DNA from: a virus
Virus record (IMG/VR): IMGVR_UViG_3300046516_000810
Location: 1-59,166 of that record
Direction: 5' to 3' (one strand)
DNA: 59,166 nucleotides
Shown: piece by piece, positions 5,888 through 13,231 of the stretch
How positions within the stretch are numbered: the first letter of the stretch is position 1
Layout: each line of letters opens with the position of its first letter
The notes under the pieces: generated by a model
What the model was told of the DNA's origin: nothing
Database searches by the model: none
What the model saw: only the letters and a program-made list of their open reading frames with translations
Program-made: the position numbers and the translations under genes

Positions 5888-6044
5888 GGAACGACCACGG
5901 AACGATGTGAGGAACGATGTGAGGAACGGACAAGCTATTGATGTTGAATTCATTTTTCGAAGCTATGCGCTTGGTGCATAGACCATTTCCGCACATGCCA
6001 AAACCAACCTGAGACTCGGAGTGAGGAACGATGTGAGGAACGGA
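5888..6044. repeat. Iteron-like direct repeats; candidate replication origin
   Basis: GGAACGATGTGA occurs at 5899-5910 and 5911-5922, followed by GGAACGGA (5923-5930). The same arrangement recurs at 6025-6036 and 6037-6044. A partial unit (GGGAACGACCAC) starts at 5888. The spacer between the two groups is AT-richer than its surroundings (5935-5990). The gap 5776-6109 holds no convincing gene. Position next to a RepA-type helicase and a Cro-like regulator fits a phage origin; this is inference. Confidence 0.55.
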
Positions 6045-6109
6045 TTTCACCCACCGCGCTACCAGTAAACGACCGTCACAAAGCCTGCCATGCGCGATTT
6101 GCAATACTC

Positions 6110-7525
6110 TCATAGCAAGACTCCACCAGCATAAAGACACGGATGGCGTTTAGATTTCACCACCGCCATCGGGCCTGCGCCCTGGTAAATTCGCTCCTTG
6201 GAAGTGAGGTAATCCATCGCCTCGCGCAGTAGTTTTTTGCGCGCCTTTGGATGGCTGTCGAGGGCCGCGGCTTCGGGTAATTCGGCAAACACCGTGGGTG
6301 CGAAATTGCGTGCGTTCTGGCTTGCGCTCACCGTCATGTCTTGCTTGTTGAAGCGTTGCAGGAGCATGAGGAATATCGTTTGCGCCTCGGCATCGAGCAC
6401 GATCTTTTCGAGTGGCGTCGGGGTTGGTTTGTTCATCAGAAGGCCGTCTTCCCACACGAGCGGGATTGGGTCACCGATCGGGCCGTAATTTGCCTTCATG
6501 GTTTCGAGCACGCGCACATTCTCAATCTCGGCACCAGACTCCTTTTTCGGTGTCTTGAGATAGAGGCGCGAGCGCACCGAGTTATTCCAGCCGGTTGAGC
6601 CTGACATGCCGGTGCCGCTGGCGATGCCTGACAATGACGGATGCGACAACAGCACGATGGTCGTATCGATCTCCAGGCACAGGCCGCGCAGCAAGCTTAT
6701 GCACTGGCGCGCTTCGGTGCGGTTGCGCTCGTCCACCACGAAGATGTCGGCCGCGGTGTCGAGCCCGATCCACTTCGGCTTGATCACGCGTGCGGTGGCG
6801 TTGAGCTGCGCGAACAGCGGCGTCGGCCGCACGATGCCTTTGCCATCGACCGCGGCCATGACGGCGTCCTTGCCGGCGAGACTGAGCAGATGCAGATCGG
6901 CCAGGTCGCGAAAGCTGGTGCCGTAGAGCTTGTGGTAGTGCTCCACGATCTTGGCCATGCGGTAAAACATTTCATCCTCGTCGTCTTCGGCGCTGATGAA
7001 TATGACCGGGCCGGGCTCGGGCGTCTCGCCAATCCAATCCCTACCGATGACAGTGGCGACCGCGAGCTGCATCATCAGAAGGGTCTTGCCGACGCCACCC
7101 TCACCTGAGAACAGCGTGACATTTCTCGCCGGAATGCGGTTGTTCACGATCCATCGGCGCTTCGGTGGATCGACGCCGTCCCAGGCCGTGATGTCGATGA
7201 GCTTGAGCAGCGGCACCGGCGGTGACTTGCCGTTGGGCTTGCCGGGCTCATGTTCATCCGTAGGCCGCTCGATCTTCGCGAACGCTTCCGCGATGCGGGC
7301 CTGGATGTTGTCCTCGCCAAAATGTTGGATCAGCCCGTAGGCCAACGCTATGGCGCGCAGCTCATCGACCGCATGCGCGCGATCGAGCCCTTTGGCGACG
7401 TAGCCGGCAACATCTTTGCACGCGTTGTCGAAGATCGTGCTGCGCGTTTCGATGTCGTCATTCGGTAGGCTGGCGAGCACCATGCGCCAGGACGCAAAGC
7501 CTTCGCTGAAACGATCCGTGCTCAT
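6110..7525 (-). CDS. RepA-like replicative helicase (AAA/RecA-fold ATPase), 471 aa
   Basis: The Walker A motif GEGGVGKTLL is at residues 141-150, followed by PGPVIFISAEDDEDE and a Walker B-like KWIGLDTAADIF, the order of plasmid RepA/DnaB-like RecA-fold helicases (AAA_25). IVLLSHPSLSGIASGTGMSGSTGW is the RecA-core region that senses nucleotide. The C-terminal part looks like a winged-helix region. It probably unwinds the origin and loads host polymerase. ATG 7525 follows AGGAGG and overlaps the upstream stop (ATGA). Iterons follow its 3' end. Confidence 0.8.
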   Translation of the reverse strand: MSTDRFSEGFASWRMVLASLPNDDIETRSTIFDNACKDVAGYVAKGLDRAHAVDELRAIALAYGLIQHFGEDNIQARIAEAFAKIERPTDEHEPGKPNGKSPPVPLLKLIDITAWDGVDPPKRRWIVNNRIPARNVTLFSGEGGVGKTLLMMQLAVATVIGRDWIGETPEPGPVIFISAEDDEDEMFYRMAKIVEHYHKLYGTSFRDLADLHLLSLAGKDAVMAAVDGKGIVRPTPLFAQLNATARVIKPKWIGLDTAADIFVVDERNRTEARQCISLLRGLCLEIDTTIVLLSHPSLSGIASGTGMSGSTGWNNSVRSRLYLKTPKKESGAEIENVRVLETMKANYGPIGDPIPLVWEDGLLMNKPTPTPLEKIVLDAEAQTIFLMLLQRFNKQDMTVSASQNARNFAPTVFAELPEAAALDSHPKARKKLLREAMDYLTSKERIYQGAGPMAVVKSKRHPCLYAGGVLL

Positions 7526-7725
7526 TCAAACCTCCTGAACGGATCGAGGATGATGATCTCGACGGCCTCGCGGCCGAGCATGTCGAGGATGCCGGCGCGC
7601 ACCGCATAGAGGCGCAGCGGCTCGGTCGCCTGTTCGATGTCACTGAATTCGCCAAAGCCATAAAGCATTGCCCGCGCTTCGGCGCGCGCGCGGAGCACAA
7701 GAATAGGATGTGCGGCATCCGACAT
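7522..7725 (-). CDS. Hypothetical protein, 67 aa
   Basis: A small acidic helical protein (HPILVLRARAEARAMLYGFGE, then AVEIIILDPFRRFE). It overlaps the helicase start by ATGA, so it is translationally coupled to it and may be a helicase accessory factor or loader. No family is recognised. Confidence 0.6.
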   Translation of the reverse strand: MSDAAHPILVLRARAEARAMLYGFGEFSDIEQATEPLRLYAVRAGILDMLGREAVEIIILDPFRRFE

Positions 7726-7748
7726 AGATTTTCCAGCACAAAAAAAAT

Positions 7749-7961
7749 TCAGATGCCGTCATCGAGCACAGCATCGATGAGGCTGTGGTTCAGTACGGTG
7801 TGAGCGATTCGCTCGATCAGCTCGCGCGGTTGCGTTCCGCGCTTGTCGGCCGCTCTCAGCAGGCGGTTGAATTGGGCAGCAGTCAGCTTGACGCGCATGT
7901 TGTGAGGGCGCAATGAGCTGCGCAGCCGCGGCGCCGGTGTTGGCACAATCAGCTCGTCCAT
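7749..7961 (-). CDS. Hypothetical protein, 70 aa, possible ribbon-helix-helix type
   Basis: MRVKLTAAQFNRLLRAADKRGTQPRELIERIAHTVL reads like a short strand followed by two helices, as in ribbon-helix-helix DNA-binding proteins. It lies 23 bases upstream of the 67-aa gene in the helicase operon, and is divergent from the small membrane-protein gene at 8033. A repressor of the early block is possible but unproven. Confidence 0.5.
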   Translation of the reverse strand: MDELIVPTPAPRLRSSLRPHNMRVKLTAAQFNRLLRAADKRGTQPRELIERIAHTVLNHSLIDAVLDDGI

Positions 7962-8032
7962 ACGGCTGCCCTCCGCCCCCGGTTGTAAGCCGGGCTTATC
8001 AAGGCTAGGATGGCGGGTCGAAAGGATTCGCT

Positions 8033-8245
8033 ATGACAGAACACCCGGAGATGGACGGCTTGACCGTGCGCGAGCGCTTCGTGCGTATCGATCAGATGCT
8101 TGCCGACATTGATCGTATTTTTGCTGACCGCGACCGCAAGCGGCAGGAGATCAGATTCGCGCCTTGGCTGGCGGTGACGACCGGTATGGGCACCGGCGCC
8201 GCCCTGTTCGCAGCCGCCTTCACACTTTTCAAGCTGTTTGGCTAA
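8033..8245 (+). CDS. Small single-pass membrane protein, 70 aa
   Basis: Residues 10-42 form a charged coiled-coil-like helix (RERFVRIDQMLADIDRIFADRDRKRQEI). Residues 46-68 form one membrane segment (LAVTTGMGTGAALFAAAFTLFKLF). It is a rightward gene set alone among leftward early genes, with its own terminator at 8277. The ribosome site GAAAGGATTCGCT precedes the ATG. Candidates are an exclusion, membrane-anchoring or spanin/holin-like role. Confidence 0.6.
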   Translation: MTEHPEMDGLTVRERFVRIDQMLADIDRIFADRDRKRQEIRFAPWLAVTTGMGTGAALFAAAFTLFKLFG

Positions 8246-8276
8246 GGTCATGCCGATCCTTTGCTCTGTCTAAAGT

Positions 8277-8321
8277 GGCCCGCCAAGGGTTCGATGCCTC
8301 GACAATTTCCCCCGGCGGGCC
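8277..8321. terminator. Hairpin between convergent genes
   Basis: GGCCCGCC (8277-8284) pairs with GGCGGGCC (8314-8321) around a 29-base loop, followed by TTCCTGCTT. It lies between the rightward 70-aa membrane-protein gene and the leftward RuvC-like gene. The rest of the gap 8246-8442 shows nothing convincing. Confidence 0.45.
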
Positions 8322-8442
8322 TTCCTGCTTACTGAGTGTTGTGGACGGATCAGCAGGGCAGGAAACTCATTTTAAGTCCTATTCTTTCTCTCAGACGGTG
8401 TGTCTCTGCTCATCGCCCTCCTTCTCTCCATCCAAACCAAGA

Positions 8443-8979
8443 TCATGCTGCAGCGATCCTCCGCTTGCCGAACAGCGGTGACAGCGTGGTGCCGAAAGTC
8501 GGGTCGATGATCGAGCAGCGCCACGCCCAGATTGCGAGCGCGTCGGCCGCGTTGTCGTCTGCCGGCGCCCAGCCGAGCGCTTCGCATCGCTGCACGGTGC
8601 GGTGCTTGGCGGTGTCACGATCCAGGCTACCGTCGCCCAGGAAAAACTTGCGCACCGTATTCACCGGCGCAAACGCCGGCCTGTAGACGCCGGCATTGAA
8701 CGTCACCGCCTCCGCGATGCCGATCAGTTTTATCAGAAGGGTGTCGGCCGCGATCGAGCTTTTCCAACTCTGACGCTTGCGGACCTCCTGCTCGATGACC
8801 AAGTGATCGACGGGGTTGTCCTTCATGAAAGTGGTCAACATTTCCAGCGCGTGGCCCAAGATCGCGCCGTGCGAGGCACCCTTGGCGGCGAATCGCATCG
8901 TGCCCGAGCGCGGCTCATCGCCGGGTCTGCCGAGCGCCCACCCGGTTTCGGTGGCAAGGTCGAGCGCGAGCACGATCAT
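8443..8979 (-). CDS. RuvC-like Holliday junction resolvase, 178 aa
   Basis: MIVLALDLATETGWAL carries the first catalytic Asp (D7) of the RNase H/RuvC fold, LVIEQEVRK (residues 60-68) the second acidic cluster, and WAPADDNAADALAIWAW near residue 150 the final Asp motif. It resolves branched intermediates before packaging. The start ATG 8979 has AAGGA seven bases upstream and overlaps the preceding stop (ATGA). Confidence 0.8.
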   Translation of the reverse strand: MIVLALDLATETGWALGRPGDEPRSGTMRFAAKGASHGAILGHALEMLTTFMKDNPVDHLVIEQEVRKRQSWKSSIAADTLLIKLIGIAEAVTFNAGVYRPAFAPVNTVRKFFLGDGSLDRDTAKHRTVQRCEALGWAPADDNAADALAIWAWRCSIIDPTFGTTLSPLFGKRRIAAA

Positions 8980-9314
8980 GGCTCGTCCTTCGAATGAGCC
9001 GGCCCGAGCGCCCATATGACCGCTTGCCGCCTTGATTTTGTGGCGCGTCGGCGGCCACTGTCGATGACACGGCCCATCTGCGTCAGCTCCACACGCCGCG
9101 GACGTTGCGTGTTTGCAGGCATGGGAATCCCGCCTTGCATTTCCTCATCGGTTGCGCCCGCGCACCCCGCTAGAAACTCTATGATCTCGACATGCAGCGG
9201 ACCGACGCGCTTTCGGATGCTGTCAGCCGCCGCGCGCGAGGTGTCGCTGTGTCGCTGCGACGGTGGATTACCGTCATAGTGCGGGTATCCGAATAGATCG
9301 CGCTCGCCACTCAT
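8976..9314 (-). CDS. Small winged-helix-type DNA-binding protein, 112 aa
   Basis: Residues 20-55 (HSDTSRAAADSIRKRVGPLHVEIIEFL) and 60-105 (ATDEEMQGGIPMPANTQRPRRVELTQMGRVIDSGRRRATKSRRQAVIW) match the pattern of small phage winged-helix proteins: a helix, a T.RPRR.EL helix and a G.I..SG.RR wing. It lies between the methylase and resolvase genes with ATGA overlaps on both sides. Confidence 0.65.
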   Translation of the reverse strand: MSGERDLFGYPHYDGNPPSQRHSDTSRAAADSIRKRVGPLHVEIIEFLAGCAGATDEEMQGGIPMPANTQRPRRVELTQMGRVIDSGRRRATKSRRQAVIWALGPAHSKDEP

Positions 9315-9931
9315 GCCACCGCCCTCTTGCCGCAGTCCTCGACCTCATTCCCCCATGCGTCCCATCCGGCGTGCCGCTCGCGCGCGAACAGCTCGATGCG
9401 CGGCAGCGTCGGAAATGTCTGCTCGATCAGCTCGCGGAACATCGGCGGCTTGGCACTGTGCTTTGTGCGCTTCGCCTGCATGGCGGACGGGTAATTGTCG
9501 CTTGCCGGTGCCGGCACGCCGCCGCGCGTTCCGAGCAGCAGAATTTCGTGATTGTTCCGGTTCCAATAGCCGGTCCCGGTCTTGTCCTTCATCCAAACAA
9601 AGTGCGTCTTGTACTTGAAGCCCCAGGCGCTCATCACCGCGAGTGCTTGCAGCAGCATTGGCACCGTCGCCCATAAAAACAGGATGCAATCCGGCGCCGC
9701 CGGCACCTGCAGCGCCATGATCGAGTTCAGATCCATCGTCGGATAGTGGTTGTCGGCGGCACGATCCATGCCGGTGTCGCGGCTGTAGGGCTCGAAGCGC
9801 CAGGGCGGATCGGCATAAATCACGCCGTAAAGCTTTGCCGGCATCGCCCTTTGCTTCTTGCCGAGCTGCCGTTCACGCAGCGCGCGGCGCCGTTTCTTGT
9901 CGGCATAACGGCACGCCAGCTTGCTCATCAT
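9311..9931 (-). CDS. MT-A70-family adenine methyltransferase, 206 aa
   Basis: The catalytic motif DPPW (residues 41-44, in VIYADPPWRF) and the downstream LFLWATVPMLLQALAVMSAWGF and GYWNRNNHEILLLGTRG are diagnostic of MT-A70 adenine N6-methyltransferases. The phage enzyme probably methylates its own DNA and may protect it from restriction. An Arg/Lys-rich N-terminal 30 residues may bind nucleic acid. The start is one of two adjacent ATG codons (9931 or 9928), overlapping the previous stop. Confidence 0.85.
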   Translation of the reverse strand: MMSKLACRYADKKRRRALRERQLGKKQRAMPAKLYGVIYADPPWRFEPYSRDTGMDRAADNHYPTMDLNSIMALQVPAAPDCILFLWATVPMLLQALAVMSAWGFKYKTHFVWMKDKTGTGYWNRNNHEILLLGTRGGVPAPASDNYPSAMQAKRTKHSAKPPMFRELIEQTFPTLPRIELFARERHAGWDAWGNEVEDCGKRAVA

Positions 9932-10215
9932 GCGACCTTCTTTCGCTCGCGGGTCAGATAGATGCGCCGCGCCTCTCGATCGAACCGCACTTCGTAGTCT
10001 GTTGAAGCGAGTAGACGGTTGAGCTGGGTGATGTGGGATTTCACCGTGTTCTGTGAGCGCGGCTCGTCCCAGACGGCAGCAATGAACTTGTCGATGCTGA
10101 TGCCGTCTTCACCCGCTTTCTCCAGAACACCGATGATGCGTGACTTGCGCGGCGGCAAGTAGACGCCGCAGCGCTCATCCCTGATCGGCTGATGGCAACG
10201 CGGACAGATCGGCAT
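9928..10215 (-). CDS. Zinc-finger plus winged-helix regulator, 95 aa
   Basis: CPRCHQPIRDERC at the N-terminus is a short zinc knuckle. Residues 25-92 look like an OmpR-type winged helix (RIIGVLEKAGEDGISIDKFIAAVW, NTVKSHITQLNRLL, then a YEVRFDREARRIYL hairpin wing). The same arrangement occurs in small phage regulators. The start ATG 10215 lies three bases after the upstream gene's stop (10218-10220). It may regulate the early leftward block. Confidence 0.65.
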   Translation of the reverse strand: MPICPRCHQPIRDERCGVYLPPRKSRIIGVLEKAGEDGISIDKFIAAVWDEPRSQNTVKSHITQLNRLLASTDYEVRFDREARRIYLTRERKKVA

Positions 10216-10217
10216 TG

Positions 10218-10595
10218 TCACCCCGCAACGCTGTCCTGCGCCTCGCCACCCTTCGACCGCCCGCGCTTGACTGCGGCCTGCCCGAGCGGCGTGTCGGCGT
10301 AGGGACCGAGCGCTTGGCGGATCATCTCGTGCGCCTCCGCATCGTCGGGCTCTAGCGCTTCCACCCGCTTCTGATGCTTGCGATCGTCCAGAAACTTTTT
10401 CAGCTCGACGCGGAATGCGTTGACGTTGATTTCGGACTCGCGCACCGACTTCATCGTGCTCTTGATCTTGCCGCGCGGGCCTTTGCATTTGGCCATGTGG
10501 GCAGCCTTGAGCTTGTCGAGTTCGTCGTGCTGCGTGGCGATCGATTTTAGGAACGCATGTAATTCCTCGCCGTCATAGCCGTTGCCTGCCGTCAT
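10218..10595 (-). CDS. GapR-like (DUF2312-type) coiled-coil protein, 125 aa
   Basis: LHAFLKSIATQHDELDKLKAAHMAKCKG begins a coiled coil and AFRVELKKFLDDRKHQKRVEALEPDDAEAHEMIRQALG resembles the second half of GapR, an alphaproteobacterial protein that binds overtwisted AT-rich DNA ahead of replication forks. The order (helix, G, A.R.....R, acidic helix ending QALG) fits, but the identity is low. ATG 10595 follows GGAGGA; an upstream ATG at 10613 has none. It is the first gene of the leftward early block. Confidence 0.45.
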   Translation of the reverse strand: MTAGNGYDGEELHAFLKSIATQHDELDKLKAAHMAKCKGPRGKIKSTMKSVRESEINVNAFRVELKKFLDDRKHQKRVEALEPDDAEAHEMIRQALGPYADTPLGQAAVKRGRSKGGEAQDSVAG

Positions 10596-10599
10596 GGGA

Positions 10600-10883
10600 T
10601 TCCTCCGGTTCAAATGAGTTTGCGACCCTGCTGCTTATCGCTCGCGCCCGTCAAGAGCACGGCTTGAACCGTTCAAATCGCTTTGAAATAAAAGTCGTGG
10701 TGTAAACTATACCCATTTGAACGCTGCTTGTGTTTGATCCTCCAACATTTCCCTACTCGGGTAGTTTTCGGTTTTTGGGCAATGATTACCCATTTTCGAT
10801 CGTCGTCGGCGCGCTCGTCTTGACGAAATATTTTTGAACGCAAATAGTCCGCGTCGATCGGATAATCAAAAATCGGTGCCGCC
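10600..10883. promoter_or_regulatory. Divergent early control region with TTTGAACG repeats
   Basis: This gap separates the leftward and rightward early operons. TTGAA-CCG-TTCAA (10664-10676) is a perfect dyad. TTCAAAT, ATTTGAACG (10714-10722) and TTTTTGAACG (10831-10840) repeat the half-site. A rightward promoter candidate is TTGACG (10820-10825), a 17-base spacer and AATAGT (10843-10848), with the TTTTTGAACG copy in its spacer. The arrangement suggests a repressor-controlled divergent promoter. Confidence 0.5.
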
Positions 10884-11825
10884 GTGGTCGAGCGAATCGA
10901 GATTACGCAGAACTACGATTGGCTGGCTGCACGCCGCCAATTCATCGGCGCCAGCGAGGTCGCAACGGTGTGCGGTGTCGCCGCCTACGGATCGCTCGCG
11001 GAGCTTTTCGCGGAAAAGAAGGGATTGCGCCCGCCACTCATCGACAACGGCGTGCTGCGCCGCGGCAGATGGGGCGAAAGTGCCGTGTTTCAGGCACTTG
11101 CGGACGAACGGCCCGAATGGCGGGTGGTGCGCGCGCGCGTCCACGTCATCGACCGCGAGCGACGAATCGCCTGCACGCCGGACGGCTATGCCGAGGCGCC
11201 CGACCGTGACGGGTTCGGCCTGGTGCAGGCGAAAGTCGTGAGCCGTTCCATATTTCGGCAGAAGTGGCTGCACGATCCCGACAGCACGATCGACGGGCCG
11301 GCAACGCCGCCGGTGCATTTCCGCTTGCAGACTATCACCGAGCGCATGCTCAACGCTGATCGCTGCAAGTGGGCGGTGCTCGCGGTGCTCATAAACGGCG
11401 AGTTCGACTGGACGTTCCGCTTGTTCGATGTCGAATACAGTCAGGATATTGAGGATACTATCTGTGGCGATGTTCTCGCATTCCATCGCAACTACCTCGA
11501 TCCCGGAATCATGCCTCCGTTCGAGCCGCAGCGCGACACGGCGCTGATCAAACAACTATTCCCAACTGATGACGGCAGCGAGGTCGATCTGCGCGGTGAT
11601 AACCGCGCGCTTGTCGCGGTCGATGAGCTGACGGAGACGAAAGCTGCGATCAAACGGCTGGAGAAAAACGAGACGGCGCTAAAGGCCGAGCTGACCGGCA
11701 AGCTCGGCGCCGCCACCTTCGGCCGGCTGGCCGATGGGCGCCTGCTGTCGTGGAAGCTGCAAAATCGCAAAGGGCATGTGGTCGAGCCGTCGAGCTTCCG
11801 CGTTCTCCGTGTGCTGGAGGCATGA
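10884..11825 (+). CDS. YqaJ-type exonuclease, 313 aa
   Basis: FIGASEVATVCGVAAYGSLAELFAEKKG, RGRWGESAVFQALADE and CTPDGYAE, then FGLVQAKVV (the QxK catalytic motif of the lambda-exonuclease/PD-(D/E)XK fold) identify a YqaJ-family viral recombinase. Such 5'-3' exonucleases work with an annealing protein in recombination and concatemer formation; the candidate partner is at 16090. A coiled coil (VAVDELTETKAAIKRLEKNETALKAEL) follows near the C-terminus. It starts with GTG. Confidence 0.85.
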   Translation: MVERIEITQNYDWLAARRQFIGASEVATVCGVAAYGSLAELFAEKKGLRPPLIDNGVLRRGRWGESAVFQALADERPEWRVVRARVHVIDRERRIACTPDGYAEAPDRDGFGLVQAKVVSRSIFRQKWLHDPDSTIDGPATPPVHFRLQTITERMLNADRCKWAVLAVLINGEFDWTFRLFDVEYSQDIEDTICGDVLAFHRNYLDPGIMPPFEPQRDTALIKQLFPTDDGSEVDLRGDNRALVAVDELTETKAAIKRLEKNETALKAELTGKLGAATFGRLADGRLLSWKLQNRKGHVVEPSSFRVLRVLEA

Positions 11826-12071
11826 ATGAGCATTGTCGATCAGAAGACACAAGATTTGCTTGAGCGCGACGGTTTCATCGTTGTGCAAAAGAAGCCCGAT
11901 CCAGCCGCCGCGAGCGGCCCGGTCACCGCAAAGGAAAGCGATGCGGCGGTGAAGCTTGGATTTAACGAACGTGAAATTGCCGGCGCAAAGGCGATCATCA
12001 GAAAATTCCCCGGCGTTCTGACATGGGTTTACGCCTTACAGCTCGCCAGAGCAGCTATCAATGCGACGTGA
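11826..12071 (+). CDS. Hypothetical protein, 81 aa
   Basis: A small protein starting one base after the YqaJ gene. The C-terminal half (VKLGFNEREIAGAKAIIRKFPGVLTWVYALQLARAAIN) is a helical pair that could be a DNA- or protein-binding module. No family is recognised; co-expression suggests a recombination accessory. Confidence 0.6.
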   Translation: MSIVDQKTQDLLERDGFIVVQKKPDPAAASGPVTAKESDAAVKLGFNEREIAGAKAIIRKFPGVLTWVYALQLARAAINAT

Positions 12072-12160
12072 TGCGCCGACTTGGCGTCTTCGGACGCTTA
12101 GTCGGGGCCTCATGCCCAGAAACCGTACCGGACGGCATCCGGCTGAAAGGAGATAAATAG

Positions 12161-13180
12161 ATGACCGATGATAATAAAATCCTCAAAATGCCAACGGCCG
12201 CGAACCAGCTCGCAGAGTTGCGGAGTGAGATCGCGGCCGCTGCTGCCACTACGAATCCCGACGATGTGAAGACCGTCAGCGAGATTTTGGCAGCGGCAAA
12301 AGAAGGCAAGCGCCGTGTCGTGCAATATGTGTTGACGCCTGCCGTAATGGCAACCCTACATTCCCGGCACAATCCACACAACCGAGATACCAATCCAAGC
12401 TGGGTTCGGGAGCTTGCCCGGCGGATGAAAGCCGGACAATGGCGATGGAACAACGAGTTGCCCGGCTTCTATGATTCAGGCGAGCTGGCCGACGCTGGGC
12501 ATCGCCTTGCCGCCGGGGCAATTGCTGGATTTACTTGGGAAACTGGCATTGTGTTCGGCGTTCAGAAAGACGCGATCACCACCATCGATGACGGCAGAAA
12601 GCGCCACGGCTACGATGCCGCCAAACTCAGTGGCGTACAGCAGGCCGCGCTCAAGGAAACGGTTCTGCGTCAAGCGACAGCGTATCTCATCAAGGCGGGC
12701 GACCAGACCGTCAAGCCGCTGCTGTCGTTGACCGAGATGGCGGACGCCATCGACAAGAACAGCAACACTCTCGACTTGGCGGTCGAAATCGCCAGGGCCA
12801 GCGCCACGAATATTGTAAATCCGGTGCTCAAGGAAACCGTCGCGAGCGTGATCGGCTATCTCATGTTGACCCATCACTGGCCGGAAATGCGCGTGCGTGA
12901 AAAGCTCGCTTTGTTTAATCAAGGCAACTATAGCCAAGTCGGCGAGAATGATCCGTTTTTCGTCGCTGGCGAGACGATCACCAATGCCCGCAAAAAGACG
13001 GATACCAAGGATCGACTCAGTACCAACAAGGAGATCGGTGTTGTGCTCTCAGTCATGCGCATGACCGCCAGTGGGGTAAAGGCCATCAAGCGCAATCAAC
13101 TGCTTGCCGGAATCAAAAAGAGTCTCCCGGACCCGAGTTATCCGGGCGAAGTGTCGGGCGAGCAGCCGGCCGTTGCGTAG
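12161..13180 (+). CDS. ParB-like phage protein, 339 aa
   Basis: Residues 50-150 have the order of phage ParB/sulfiredoxin-like proteins: VVQYVLTPAVMATLHSRHNPHNR, WVRELARRMKAGQWRWN, GELADAGHRLAAGAIAG (the xxGHRL signature) and FGVQKDAITTIDDGRKRHGYD. The C-terminal part is helical with a conserved-looking basic end. Similar proteins are common next to phage replication genes, with unproven function. The ribosome site AAAGGAG precedes ATG 12161. A GC-rich terminator follows it at 13190. Confidence 0.6.
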   Translation: MTDDNKILKMPTAANQLAELRSEIAAAAATTNPDDVKTVSEILAAAKEGKRRVVQYVLTPAVMATLHSRHNPHNRDTNPSWVRELARRMKAGQWRWNNELPGFYDSGELADAGHRLAAGAIAGFTWETGIVFGVQKDAITTIDDGRKRHGYDAAKLSGVQQAALKETVLRQATAYLIKAGDQTVKPLLSLTEMADAIDKNSNTLDLAVEIARASATNIVNPVLKETVASVIGYLMLTHHWPEMRVREKLALFNQGNYSQVGENDPFFVAGETITNARKKTDTKDRLSTNKEIGVVLSVMRMTASGVKAIKRNQLLAGIKKSLPDPSYPGEVSGEQPAVA

Positions 13181-13189
13181 AGTCGATTT

Positions 13190-13218
13190 GCCGGGGCGCG
13201 AATGCCCCGGCCTTTTTT
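13190..13218 (+). terminator. Rho-independent terminator abutting the next ribosome site
   Basis: GCCGGGGC (13190-13197), loop GCGAAT, GCCCCGGC (13204-13211), then CTTTTTT. The next gene's AGGAG begins at 13221, two bases after the T-run. The same touch between terminator and ribosome site occurs at 1244-1285. Confidence 0.75.
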
Positions 13219-13231
13219 CTAGGAGAACCCG

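Noticed and set aside
5899-6044. Possible CRISPR-like repeats
   Set aside because: Units are only 12 bases, tandem, and too few; iterons are a better explanation.
5562-6140. A 192-codon minus-strand frame with VPHIVPHIVP repeats downstream of the helicase
   Set aside because: Its repeats come from the iteron DNA, and it overlaps the Cro-like gene antisense. Codon use is poor and no ribosome site is seen.
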